This document shows, one piece after another, positions 1-7,825 of a stretch of DNA of 24,174 nucleotides (positions are counted from its first letter, which is position 1; each line of letters starts with the position of its first letter). The position numbers and the translations under genes are program-made. Below the pieces are notes generated by a model that worked only from the letters and a program-made list of their open reading frames with translations, was not told where the DNA came from and searched no databases. The DNA comes from a virus. The stretch is taken from positions 1 to 24,174 of the IMG/VR virus record IMGVR_UViG_3300045944_000182. One strand, given 5' to 3'.

Positions 1-205
1 TGAGCGTGACGCCGGCGGCGAGCGGCGGCGAAATCCACTGGATGACCGAGCCGCCCGCCGTCTGCGTCCACTGGATTTCGGTGCCGCCGGATGTGGTGTT
101 GACGACCGCCGTGGAGGTCGACGACCCGGCAGTTTTCAGCATGTCGAAATAGGTCGCGCCTATTCCGTTGGTCTGCGTGTTGCGTAGAAAGAGCTTCGTA
201 GCCAT
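1..205 (-). CDS. Hypothetical phage tail-associated protein (C-terminus beyond window)
   Basis: Partial gene; only the first 68 residues are in the window and the reading frame stays open to base 1. The protein begins MATKLFLRNTQ and continues with a Thr/Ser/Gly-rich stretch with alternating hydrophobic residues, as in beta-rich phage structural proteins. The ATG at 203-205 has a good ribosome-binding site (AAAGGT, 5 nt upstream). It lies 9 bp downstream of the 1041-aa fibre gene on the same strand, so it is probably the next member of the late operon. I do not recognise a named family. The role as a tail or fibre accessory protein is inferred from position and composition only. Confidence 0.75.
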   Translation of the reverse strand, partial: MATKLFLRNTQTNGIGATYFDMLKTAGSSTSTAVVNTTSGGTEIQWTQTAGGSVIQWISPPLAAGVTL

Positions 206-214
206 CGCCGACCT

Positions 215-3200
215 TTACGGTACGCCGACCTCGGAATCCCAAAGGTCGGTGATCCAGCCATTACCCGTTCCGCCCATGCCGTAGATGTCGCGGTAGAATT
301 CCTTTGGGGCCGTGAAGGCGTCGGTATAATCGAAGTTCGTATTAAACCCTCCGCCCCACATCTGCGGGTCTGCGGCGTGGCGAAGCGCGAAGTCCTTGAT
401 CGCTCCGGGCCAGAACGCTTCGTCGCCCATGCAGTAGCTTGCGAGAACGGCGCCCATCGCGGCGCGGCTCATCGTCATGTATGACCCGATGTTGGGATCA
501 TCCGCCGGACCGGTCTTTTTCCATTCCGTATATCGTGTACTCGGACTGGATGGGCGGTCCTCGTATGGGAACATGTCGTAGACGCCATCGGGATCGCGGA
601 TGGTGCCGTTCGACGATTGCCCGCCAGATACATCGCCGTAGGGCGGATCGCCGTAGAGCGGCGTGTCGCCGGTTATCTCAGCCGGAAGATGCGTATTGTA
701 TTGAGAATGCGCCGATGCCGAGTAGTAGCAACGGTTTTGCTCGCCCCACTTGTAGATCGTGTTGCTGTCGTAATCGGTGTGGCCCGTCCCGGTGTTCTTG
801 GCGTCCTTGAAGTCCGTATCGTCGAACAGCAGCCCGGCAAAGCGGATGAACCAGAGCGGCGAGAACGGGAAACCAGCCCCGCCGCCGAACGGGCTTGAGC
901 CAGTAAACCCGTCACCCTCGACAATGGCATAGGCGTCGATCGCGACCTGAATTATGCGCTTTAAGAAATCGTCACGATCAGTAAAGTCACCCATCACATA
1001 ATTTGCGATCTGTCCGTAGGACATCCCGCGTTGTTCTGGATACCAGAACATATTGAACAGCGGCGAGAGATACGAGACGCAGAACCCGCCGTGCATGGGA
1101 TAGACATACCATTGCACATCCCGCAGCGCGTTGATGTTCATTTCGTCGGTGGACGTGCGATGCGTCGGGTCAGACGACGACCCGACATAAACCGAACCGC
1201 TATCAAGATGGAAACCGTCCGACGACGTACTCTTGGGATCAGACAACGCCAGATCAGGCATCAAAGCCGTATTAACATCGCCCCACGTCTTGCTGATCTT
1301 TGTCGTGCCGAAATAATTGGGCCGGAAGGAGCCGGTGGTCGGTGTCGAGCCGACAACCGTGAGAACCGCCATTCTAGAAATAGCCTGAGAGTTCGACCCC
1401 CAATGCGAGTCAAGCGACGCCTTGTTGAGTTCCGGCATGAAACTGACGCACGAAACAAGGCTGTCGCCGGGACTCAGGTCGAGCGCCGGAATATCCAAGT
1501 GAGCATTATAGCTGTCGTCATAATCCATCACGCCCGAGACGGTGGCTCGCCCGTCGAAGCCCTGCTTGAAGCTGGTTGAGACGGTGTTCCCCATTGGCGA
1601 GGACTCGACAAACGTATTGAACGACGGATTGATCATCCCGCCATTGCGCGCGGTCGACCCGCTGCCATCGGGGGACGTGGATACCGACAACACCCGAACG
1701 GTTCCGCCGCCGGCGTTCACCCATACATCGCCGTTGACGTATGTCCCGTTCTCAACGGTGCCCTGTAAAGTCCACGACTGACCGTTGGGAGCGGTTACGG
1801 TTGTCGTGGTAGATCCGCCAGCGCCCGGTCTGATAACGACAGTCGCGTTGATCGGATTGTCGGCCACGACGGTTGCCGTGAACGCGCCGGGATTTTCAGT
1901 GTCCGCCTCGCTCTCGATCCAGGCCCCGGCGCCGTCCGCCTCGACCGAACTCGACTCGGTGCCGTTGAACGATATGAAGCCGCTATATCCAGACGGAGCC
2001 GCCGAGTAGGAACCGTCGCCGCCGTTGTCGAATGAGTTTGCAAGCCAAAGGTTCTTTTCAGCCCCCCACGAAGCGGTTAGGGACGGCGGGTCTTTAATGG
2101 TCGTGTTGAACGCCGACTCGGGGGCCGAACTGTCGTGCTGTCCGCTGATACGGTAGATGCACGCGCCCGCATGCGTAGCCATGTTAGAGAAATCAAACGC
2201 TATGGTGCCGGATTCGCTGCCGTCCGCTTCCTTGTAGAGAACGGTGCAGCGCGCGTTACCGTTCGATGATGGAGAGGCGGCCGTGGCCGTCCACCCAGAC
2301 TTGGTGATCGTCGGCCCCGCCTCTGCCGCATAGATGACGGCAACCAGCAGATCGCCGCTGGTAATTCCAGACGGCAGAGTGAATGTCTTGGTTCCCGAGC
2401 CGCCAGAGTATGAACTATCGAGCGATGCCGCACTGGATTCCATTACCGGGAACGCGGCCGCAGCCGCCGGCCCCTCTGCGGTAAGTCTGACGCGCAGATC
2501 GTTATAGTTGGTGATCGCCGCCGCTTCGGTCGTCGAGAGATTGAGTTCGCCCGTCACCCAACTTGTGCCGACGTCCGGTACGTTTTGCTCCGCGATGACC
2601 GTCGTGCCCTGCAACAGCGCGAAGTTAAAATTCAGTTCTGTCCCGCCATCGACGTTCACCTTGCGATAGCGGACGCGCAGCGTGTGGCCCGTGTCGACTC
2701 CGGGCGTCGACATGGTGCCGAAGCCAAGCACCAATTCGCTGCTGCCGGCCGACATATCCGGCGACTTGACGTAATCGGAGTCGTTCGGCGTCAGCGGCTC
2801 ATCGACCACGCTGTAGAGGTTTGTCGTACCGCCAGCCTGGTCGGTCCATGAGCCGATCGAGATGTCACTTTCCGGGTATTGATGTTGCAGCGCAGTCAGC
2901 GTGACGGCACTGCCGCTGAACGTGAAGCTGCCAGCCTGAACCGTAATGACGTAGCCGTGCTTTAGCGTCACGGCCTGGCCGGTGAAGGTAAAAGACGTTC
3001 CGGCGGCGACCAGCGGACGGGTGCGGCGCAGCGTGACGTCCTGGCCGGTGAAGGTCCAAGACGTTCCTCCCACCACGACGGTGCGCGGACGGCGCAGCGT
3101 AACGGCCTGCCCGGTAAAGCTGAACGACGTCGTGCCGACGACGATCGGCCGCCGTCGTGTCAGCGTGACGGGCTGTCCAGTGAACGTGAAGCTGGTCGTG

Positions 3201-3340
3201 CCGACGACAATCGGACGGCCGCGCCGTATCGTGACCGCCTGGCCGGTGAAAGTAAAAGTAGTGCCGTCAACCGTCAGCGAATAGTTGATGAGATTGAGAA
3301 GCGTGTTGCCGGGCGAACGCCCAATCGGGTTGCCGATCAT
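215..3340 (-). CDS. Large repeat-containing tail fibre/tailspike-like protein (1041 aa)
   Basis: At 1041 residues this is the largest protein in the window. Residues 24-152 hold six tandem copies of a 22-residue unit with the core SFTFTGQAVTL and a basic RRxRP linker. Two beta-rich segments follow (about 155-290 and 300-490; the second contains GDLLVAVIY). A short segment has an NGDVWVNAGGG motif (about 525-540). The long C-terminal part (about 560-1041) is rich in Trp, Tyr, Phe and Asp and looks like an enzyme-type fold. The C-terminal pattern (RYTEWKK, then a hydrophobic helix with MTMSRAAMGAVLASYCMG) reminds me of alpha/alpha-toroid polysaccharide lyases, but I cannot assign catalytic residues. 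Its place at the distal end of the late operon fits a host-surface-binding or polysaccharide-degrading fibre. The ATG is preceded by GAGG 7 nt upstream. Coding is certain; the enzymatic idea is weak inference. Confidence 0.9.
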   Translation of the reverse strand: MIGNPIGRSPGNTLLNLINYSLTVDGTTFTFTGQAVTIRRGRPIVVGTTSFTFTGQPVTLTRRRPIVVGTTSFSFTGQAVTLRRPRTVVVGGTSWTFTGQDVTLRRTRPLVAAGTSFTFTGQAVTLKHGYVITVQAGSFTFSGSAVTLTALQHQYPESDISIGSWTDQAGGTTNLYSVVDEPLTPNDSDYVKSPDMSAGSSELVLGFGTMSTPGVDTGHTLRVRYRKVNVDGGTELNFNFALLQGTTVIAEQNVPDVGTSWVTGELNLSTTEAAAITNYNDLRVRLTAEGPAAAAAFPVMESSAASLDSSYSGGSGTKTFTLPSGITSGDLLVAVIYAAEAGPTITKSGWTATAASPSSNGNARCTVLYKEADGSESGTIAFDFSNMATHAGACIYRISGQHDSSAPESAFNTTIKDPPSLTASWGAEKNLWLANSFDNGGDGSYSAAPSGYSGFISFNGTESSSVEADGAGAWIESEADTENPGAFTATVVADNPINATVVIRPGAGGSTTTTVTAPNGQSWTLQGTVENGTYVNGDVWVNAGGGTVRVLSVSTSPDGSGSTARNGGMINPSFNTFVESSPMGNTVSTSFKQGFDGRATVSGVMDYDDSYNAHLDIPALDLSPGDSLVSCVSFMPELNKASLDSHWGSNSQAISRMAVLTVVGSTPTTGSFRPNYFGTTKISKTWGDVNTALMPDLALSDPKSTSSDGFHLDSGSVYVGSSSDPTHRTSTDEMNINALRDVQWYVYPMHGGFCVSYLSPLFNMFWYPEQRGMSYGQIANYVMGDFTDRDDFLKRIIQVAIDAYAIVEGDGFTGSSPFGGGAGFPFSPLWFIRFAGLLFDDTDFKDAKNTGTGHTDYDSNTIYKWGEQNRCYYSASAHSQYNTHLPAEITGDTPLYGDPPYGDVSGGQSSNGTIRDPDGVYDMFPYEDRPSSPSTRYTEWKKTGPADDPNIGSYMTMSRAAMGAVLASYCMGDEAFWPGAIKDFALRHAADPQMWGGGFNTNFDYTDAFTAPKEFYRDIYGMGGTGNGWITDLWDSEVGVP
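2885..3271 (-). repeat. 66-bp in-frame tandem repeat, about six copies
   Basis: The DNA encoding residues 24-152 of the 1041-aa protein is a tandem array of a 66-bp unit. Each unit encodes 22 residues with the core FTFTGQ(A/P/D)VT(L/I), followed in four of the units by an arginine-rich linker. The first five units are regular and the sixth (gene-distal, 2885-2941) has drifted. Related copies of ctggccggtgaa recur on the plus strand. The array lies at the N-terminal, probably virion-proximal, end of the fibre, where unit number could set stalk length. Confidence 0.9.
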
Positions 3341-3360
3341 CGCCCGGCCTCATTATCCCC

Positions 3361-3684
3361 CTACGGCGTCGGGGGAGGATTGGCTATATCGACTTGCCGT
3401 TCGTCGTCGGCCATCTTGTTGATGAGCTGCAAGATTTGCTGGCCGGTCGCAGTCAGCCCGCCCGCTACGTAGGTTTTGGTCTTGATCTGGTCGGAGGTGC
3501 GGCGGGTAGGCAAAATGCTGGTGCGGTCCCGCGCCACGACTTCGTTGGTTGCGGTGTCCTTGGCGCGGATCTCGCGATGAAACACCAACTGCTGGACGAG
3601 ATCTTCGTCGATGAAGATTTCGGCCCGCCAACAGCGGTCGGACTTTTGCGTGGTGACGGTGGTCGTACCCTGATCAATTGCCAT
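3361..3684 (-). CDS. Hypothetical phage protein (107 aa)
   Basis: A 107-aa soluble protein beginning MAIDQGTTTVTTQKSDRCWR. It contains a charged segment (EIFIDEDLVQQLVFHREIRAKDTAT) and ends in a proline-rich tail. No signal peptide or membrane segment is visible, and I do not recognise the family. Its start overlaps the end of the upstream S74 fibre gene by 11 bp (3674-3684), and it ends 20 bp before the start of the 1041-aa gene. It is therefore almost certainly a late-operon product made together with the fibres. A fibre chaperone or connector role would be position-based guesswork. Confidence 0.75.
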   Translation of the reverse strand: MAIDQGTTTVTTQKSDRCWRAEIFIDEDLVQQLVFHREIRAKDTATNEVVARDRTSILPTRRTSDQIKTKTYVAGGLTATGQQILQLINKMADDERQVDIANPPPTP

Positions 3685-4609
3685 GCCCGTCGATCCTTTT
3701 CCTGAGATCAGCCAGCTCCGCGCTGAGCTCCTGCACCCGCGCGATCAGTACCGGAACGTATCTGCTGTAGTCGGTCATCCAGCCGCCGGGCTGTTCTGAC
3801 GAGGTGACCGGATCGCGCCAGACCTCGCGGGCCTCTTGTGCAAACACGCCGACGCCGCGCACGCCGGGCGCGTCCCGCCACTCGAAGTCCCAGATCTTGA
3901 GATCGCGGATGATCCTCTCTGCGTCAGCGAACGGCTTGTTGTCGCGCTTGCGGTCGCGGTCCGACGATGTGTTGAAGGCGGTCGCCGTCGTCGTGACCGA
4001 AATGCTCCCGACATTGGTGCCGCTGCGGCCAAACCAAGCGAGCGTGCCATCGGCGTTCTGGTTTAAGAACAGGGAGGTCGCTGCACCTCGGCTGACCGCG
4101 ACATAGCCGCCATAACAATCGAACCCGGTGTTGGTGTTGCCAACACCCGGCACAGACCCGGCAGTTGCGCCAGCGCCGGCAATCGAAGTGCCAAAATGGA
4201 TACTGCCCTGTGCCCCAAGGCCGCCCGTCAGTTTCAGCGCTCCGGTTGAGGTCGATGTCGAGTCGGTGGCCGACGTCAGCGCGTTGTCGAGCGTCTTGTA
4301 GACACGCTCGCTGGTCGGCTGGTCGCTGGTTATATCTTTCGTTCCAGAGCCGAAGTTCACCAGCGCGTTCGAGTTCGACGACGAGATCACGGTGTCGCGC
4401 ACCAATGTCGTCGAGTCGCTCATGTGGCCGGTGCCGTGTTCCCAATCGGAATTGTCACGGCTCATAACGAAATACCAAAACACGTTGGTCGTGCCGCCAG
4501 TGCCGAACACGGTTGCGAACGTGCGGCGGCCGTTGACCGACGCGACCGTCAGGTTGCCGGTACCGGTGGTGGTGGTGCTTTGCTGGACGAGATCGCCGGT
4601 CGAGGGCAT
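3674..4609 (-). CDS. Tail fibre with C-terminal S74 intramolecular chaperone
   Basis: A 311-aa Thr/Ser/Gly-rich fibre. Residues 1-110 are beta-rich (VFWYFVMSRD, then DITSDQPTSERVYKTLDNAL). The middle is a low-complexity Ser/Thr/Gly region. The C-terminus matches the peptidase S74 intramolecular chaperone: SSDRDRK at 215-221, IIRDLKIWDFEW at 233-244, RGVGVFAQEAREV at 251-263, then a coiled-coil end (RVQELSAELADLRKRI). In this family the domain helps a fibre trimer fold and then cuts itself off at the Ser of the SD pair, using a Ser-Lys dyad; here that would be Ser216 and Lys221, both present. Cleavage would release about 96 residues. It sits with the other fibre genes. The S74 assignment is strong; the receptor is unknown. 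Confidence 0.88.
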   Translation of the reverse strand: MPSTGDLVQQSTTTTGTGNLTVASVNGRRTFATVFGTGGTTNVFWYFVMSRDNSDWEHGTGHMSDSTTLVRDTVISSSNSNALVNFGSGTKDITSDQPTSERVYKTLDNALTSATDSTSTSTGALKLTGGLGAQGSIHFGTSIAGAGATAGSVPGVGNTNTGFDCYGGYVAVSRGAATSLFLNQNADGTLAWFGRSGTNVGSISVTTTATAFNTSSDRDRKRDNKPFADAERIIRDLKIWDFEWRDAPGVRGVGVFAQEAREVWRDPVTSSEQPGGWMTDYSRYVPVLIARVQELSAELADLRKRIDGHGN

Positions 4610-4624
4610 CTACCGCCCCCGCCG

Positions 4625-5113
4625 TTAAGCTGCGGCGGGCGCTACCGCCGGACTGGCATCCCAAAACGGACGGTACGGATCGGTCTGCCCGCAGCAAAAG
4701 CGGAAATGCCGCCGGCCGCAGCCGCAATGCAAAATGTAGATGTCGGGGGCTTGCTCAAGACGATGCGATTTCTTCGCCTCGATGTCGTGGTTCTCGGGAT
4801 GCCGGCAGCACGACGCGATCTTCTGATTATGCTCGAGCGCCTCGAAATACTTTCTCGGCAGGAAGTCCCTCGGCAGATCTCTCACCCTCACGCGCGGGCA
4901 CGCCTGCACGGTCGTTTCCGGCAACACCGTCCCTTTGGGAAAGCGGCCATGCCGTTCGGCGATCGGGCCGAGCGAACGATACTTTGCTTCCTCTTGCTCT
5001 GGCGTCAGGGTGTTGCTGATAGAGGCGTGACCGAGCGAATGGACGATCATCGCAGGCGCAGCAGCAGCCGCGCCCGTCACCACCGCCCTTCGCGTAACGC
5101 CCTCATCGCTCAT
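4625..5113 (-). CDS. Tat-signal-like, Cys/His-rich protein in the tail module
   Basis: 162 aa. The N-terminus MSDEGVTRRAVVTGAAAAAPA has a twin-arginine pair (R8, R9) before an alanine-rich hydrophobic stretch, resembling a Tat signal. The C-terminal third has two Cys/His clusters: CCRHPENH at 102-109 and CGCGRRHFRFCC at 130-141, a plausible metal-binding site. The start was chosen because this ATG overlaps the stop of the upstream gene (ATGA, 5110-5113); longer in-frame starts upstream would read through that gene. I do not recognise a characterised family. An exported metal-binding protein inside a phage fibre cluster is unusual. The gene call is firm; export and metal binding are inferences from motifs. 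Confidence 0.72.
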   Translation of the reverse strand: MSDEGVTRRAVVTGAAAAAPAMIVHSLGHASISNTLTPEQEEAKYRSLGPIAERHGRFPKGTVLPETTVQACPRVRVRDLPRDFLPRKYFEALEHNQKIASCCRHPENHDIEAKKSHRLEQAPDIYILHCGCGRRHFRFCCGQTDPYRPFWDASPAVAPAAA

Positions 5114-5526
5114 GCCAAAGTGCCTACGCTCGCCCCATAGTCTGCGGTGAACGTCTCGCCGTTGAGCAGCGTGACGTTGGAGCCGTAGTCCCAATCGCCC
5201 AGCAGCTTGTCGGTCGTCGAGTTGTCGTTGTGGTGGGCGAGATAGCGGAACGCGGTCCAGTCGCCCGCCGTCGCCGTCCAGGTATGGTCCACCGCCGTCC
5301 ACGTCGCGGTGCCGCCGGATTCCGTCATGCCGTTCTGCGTGTCGTCGCCGCCGGCGGTGTAGCCGGTGCCGGTCGGCTGCGAGAGATCAGCGAGTTCGTC
5401 GTCGGTCGCGACAACCGGCGCGTCCGAATGCAGCGCGCCCTTCACGACATGGCCCGCCGCCGTGAGGTTGTGCGTGGCGGTCCACATCTGCTCGACCGTG
5501 TCCTGAAACTTGGTGAACGCAACCAT
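5110..5526 (-). CDS. Phage structural/tail-associated protein (138 aa)
   Basis: 138 aa, beginning MVAFTKFQDTVEQMWTATHNL, followed by a segment of the type HVVKGALHSDAPVVATDDELADL and GTGYTAGGDD. This pattern (short N-terminal helix with HNL, then an alternating beta segment with GYTAGG) is common in small phage proteins encoded near the tail fibres, whose function is not established. It is translationally coupled to both neighbours: its stop overlaps the next start by 4 bp, and its own ATG lies 12 bp after the upstream stop, with an SD-like GGGAG. Virion location is inference. Confidence 0.78.
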   Translation of the reverse strand: MVAFTKFQDTVEQMWTATHNLTAAGHVVKGALHSDAPVVATDDELADLSQPTGTGYTAGGDDTQNGMTESGGTATWTAVDHTWTATAGDWTAFRYLAHHNDNSTTDKLLGDWDYGSNVTLLNGETFTADYGASVGTLA

Positions 5527-5538
5527 TGTTGTTCTCCC

Positions 5539-6081
5539 TTACGCGACGGCGCGGCGCGCGATCGCTGCCAGTTCGCCCTTCACCGCGTCAAGCTTCTTCT
5601 GTGCCTCGGCGGTTTCCGCGATGATGCTGTCGTACTTGGCCTGCGCCGCCTTGTTGCGATCCAGTACATCCTTGGCGCGCTTCCTCGCGTCGTCGACGAT
5701 CGCCTTGGCCTCGAGCTGCGCCTTGTTGGTGTTGGCGAGGGCGTTCTCCTCGCTCTGCTTGGCGACCGCGGCGGCCCTCGCATTCGCTTCGTCGACGATC
5801 CGCACCGCGCGGCTTTCGGCGGCGTCGCAATCCGCCTTCAGCGCCGCGAGCTTCGCCTTGGCATCGTCGGTCTGTTCGGTCAGGCTCTTGAGGGTGTTCT
5901 GGCTTTCCGCCAGCGCGTTCTCCATCGAGCCGATCTTTTCTAGGTCGTCTGCAATGGTCATGGTGGCGCGCAGCCGGTTGAAGAACCAGCGCAGCTCGCT
6001 CGCCGCATTGATCTTGTCGGTGCCGGTGCTGGACGATGCCGGGACCGTTTCAGACGGCTTTTTAGACGGGGGTGCCATCAT
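5539..6081 (-). CDS. Coiled-coil phage protein (180 aa)
   Basis: 180 aa. A short Pro/Ser/Thr-rich N-terminus is followed by WFFNRLRATM, then about 130 residues of nearly continuous Ala/Glu/Lys/Asp-rich heptad sequence typical of a long coiled coil. The start was set at the ATG at 6079-6081 because it overlaps the upstream stop as ATGA; an earlier in-frame start would lie inside the upstream gene. No membrane segment is seen. I do not recognise the family. A long coiled coil between capsid-decoration-type genes and fibre genes could be a tail-shaft or chaperone protein, but this is a guess. Confidence 0.78.
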   Translation of the reverse strand: MMAPPSKKPSETVPASSSTGTDKINAASELRWFFNRLRATMTIADDLEKIGSMENALAESQNTLKSLTEQTDDAKAKLAALKADCDAAESRAVRIVDEANARAAAVAKQSEENALANTNKAQLEAKAIVDDARKRAKDVLDRNKAAQAKYDSIIAETAEAQKKLDAVKGELAAIARRAVA

Positions 6082-6443
6082 GGTTTCTTCACCGCCATGA
6101 GAACCGTGAGGGAGGTGGTGCCGTCGCCTGCGGTGATCTTCGGCCGTACCCACCGCGTCATTTCCAGCACGGCTTCGATCTTGGCGGCGGTGAACGTCAG
6201 CGCCGCGCTCGAGGGGTCGTTGAGGATGGCCCAGGTGGTCGGCGTGGCCTCGTTGCTGCCCTCGAAATTGATGCTGCCAGCGGCGCCGAACGTGCCGAGC
6301 ACCTGCACGCTGCGGTCAGCCGAGCCGGGCATTTCGAACGCCTGGCCGTCCTGATTGGTGTTGGTCAGCGGCGTCCACGACACCACGACGACGTTATCGC
6401 CGTGGGTCTTGAGATTGGTGCTTGTCCAAGAGACCGTCGCCAC
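6078..6443 (-). CDS. Hypothetical phage structural protein (121 aa)
   Basis: 121 aa, beginning MATVSWTSTNLKTHGDNVVVVSWTPL, then GSADRSVQVLGTFGAAGSINFEGSN, and ending WVRPKITAGDGTTSLTVLMAVKKP. The alternating beta pattern without a signal peptide or membrane helix is typical of a small virion protein. The last four bases overlap the start of the coiled-coil gene, so the two are coupled. It follows the 156-aa protein with a 14-bp gap. Position after capsid and cement genes suggests a head-tail or tail component; the exact role is unknown. Confidence 0.78.
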   Translation of the reverse strand: MATVSWTSTNLKTHGDNVVVVSWTPLTNTNQDGQAFEMPGSADRSVQVLGTFGAAGSINFEGSNEATPTTWAILNDPSSAALTFTAAKIEAVLEMTRWVRPKITAGDGTTSLTVLMAVKKP

Positions 6444-6457
6444 AAGTCAGCCCCCAT

Positions 6458-6928
6458 TTAGATCGGCATGACCTTGGCGCCGTCGGTGACCGGCAGGTAG
6501 CGGCAGAAGTGCCGCCAGGTGCCGGTCGTCGAGCCGGTACCGACCACGAGCTCGATGATGCCGGGCGGGATGATGATGCCGCGGTGGTTGCCGCCGATCG
6601 CGATGCCGACCGCCGCGACCGCAGGCGCCGTGGTCAGCGCGTCGCCGTTGAGGATGACGGCGGCGCCCGCCGCAGCGCTGGCGAGCGTGGCCGACGCGCC
6701 CGAGATCGTCGCTGACGCGCCGACGTCCGGATCGGCCTGATACTGCAAGGTCGAGGCGGTCGAGTCGTTCGCCGTCACGCATTCCGAGATCAGGTCGAGC
6801 AGTTTGATGGTGCCGTATACCCGGAAGATGTCGAGACCGTTGGTCATCACCGCCGCCGTGGAACGCTGCGCCCAGCGTTCGCCGACCAGGAACAGCGGGC
6901 GCTTGGATGAAATATAAGGCTGGCCCAT
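6458..6928 (-). CDS. Hypothetical phage structural protein (156 aa)
   Basis: 156 aa, beginning MGQPYISSKRPLFLVGERWAQRS. It contains AADP- and Ala/Gly-rich segments (DPDVGASATISGASATLASAAAGAAVILNG) and a C-terminus with a beta-strand run (GIIIPPGIIELVVGTGSTTGTWRHFCRYLP). No targeting signal or clear motif is seen. It lies between the 111-aa basic protein and the 121-aa structural protein, with 13-14-bp gaps on both sides, in the late operon. A virion protein is the best inference; I do not recognise the family. Confidence 0.78.
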   Translation of the reverse strand: MGQPYISSKRPLFLVGERWAQRSTAAVMTNGLDIFRVYGTIKLLDLISECVTANDSTASTLQYQADPDVGASATISGASATLASAAAGAAVILNGDALTTAPAVAAVGIAIGGNHRGIIIPPGIIELVVGTGSTTGTWRHFCRYLPVTDGAKVMPI

Positions 6929-6942
6929 TCAGATCCTCCGAT

Positions 6943-7278
6943 TTATTCGACTGCAGTCCGCCGCGGTTTCGGCTTGCCGACGATGTTGATGTTGGGCATC
7001 GGGTCTCTTGGCTGGCCGTCCTTGCCTTCCAGTTCCGGATCAGGCTGCGTGATGAAGCGCATGGCGTTGGCGGCGAGCGTCGGCGTCCAGCCGACACTGT
7101 TGCGGGTTCGCTGACGCTGCTTGCGGTCGGCCTCGTACAGCTCCTTGGCCTTCTCCGCTGCCGCGTTGGCCGGCAGCATGTTGAGCGAAGGCGGGCCTTC
7201 CCAGTCGACCTCTGCGCCTGCGGCGTACTGCCGGTCGTTGAGATAGTGCCGCTTCTTGAGCTTGTATTTCGGGACCAT
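6943..7278 (-). CDS. Hypothetical phage protein (111 aa)
   Basis: 111 aa, beginning MVPKYKLKKRHYLNDRQYAAGAEVDWEGPPSLNMLPAN, followed by a charged helix (AAAEKAKELYEADRKQRQRTRN) and a Pro-rich basic tail (GKPKPRRTAVE). The start was placed at the ATG at 7276-7278, one base after the stop of the cement-protein gene; a longer form would begin inside that gene. The YLNDRQYxAGxEVxW pattern resembles small phage proteins that follow capsid genes, but I cannot name the family. Confidence 0.78.
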   Translation of the reverse strand: MVPKYKLKKRHYLNDRQYAAGAEVDWEGPPSLNMLPANAAAEKAKELYEADRKQRQRTRNSVGWTPTLAANAMRFITQPDPELEGKDGQPRDPMPNINIVGKPKPRRTAVE

Positions 7279-7279
7279 C

Positions 7280-7783
7280 CTAGCCCGCCTGGTTGACGTA
7301 GCCGCCAACGTAAACGTCGGCCGTCGGCATCATGGAGTCGGCGTCCTTGACGATGCCCGCCGAGAACGCGCCCGCCGTCAGCGGACCGTTCGCCACGGTG
7401 TAGCGGAGCTGCAGGTAGCGCTCGTAGGGCACCGTGGTCGCGATCGGCAACCGCACGATGTAGCGCGTGCCCGCCACCTGGACCGCCGGGACCGTGACCA
7501 GCGTCGCCACCGTGGCCGCCGAGGAGAACGATGAGTTGTCGTCGGTCTCGAGCGTGATCGCCACGGTCGCGTCCGAACCGGAGTCGGTCATGGTGGTGTC
7601 GACCGAAATGAAGATGTAGAGCTCCTCGCCCTTGCCGATACCGCGTCCGGTATTGCTGTTGGATGTCGTGCCGCCTGCGCTGGACGCCAAACCGAGCGGT
7701 GCGAGATCGACCTGGTCGGTCGACGCGGCGGTCGCGGTGACGGCCTGTGCATTCGAGAACAATAGTTCGCGGTCGATAATCAT
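7280..7783 (-). CDS. Bbp16-like capsid cement (decoration) protein
   Basis: 167 aa, beginning MIIDRELLFSNAQAVTATAASTDQVDLAPLG. This opening, a beta-sandwich pattern (LYIFISVDTTMTD, VAITLETDDNSSF, YIVRLPIATTVPYERYLQLRYTVANG) and an ending TAGAFSAGIVKDAD match the Bbp16 family. In BPP-1-like podoviruses this protein stabilises the outside of the capsid. It directly follows the major capsid gene, as in BPP-1. A ribosome-binding site (GAGGA, 7 nt spacing) precedes the ATG. The 42-bp gap to the capsid gene contains GAGGAC three times. Family assignment is from recognised sequence pattern; function is inferred from that family. Confidence 0.85.
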   Translation of the reverse strand: MIIDRELLFSNAQAVTATAASTDQVDLAPLGLASSAGGTTSNSNTGRGIGKGEELYIFISVDTTMTDSGSDATVAITLETDDNSSFSSAATVATLVTVPAVQVAGTRYIVRLPIATTVPYERYLQLRYTVANGPLTAGAFSAGIVKDADSMMPTADVYVGGYVNQAG

Positions 7784-7825
7784 GGGTAAGTCCTCGTTGA
7801 AGTCCTCTGGTTCGTCCTCGCGGGT

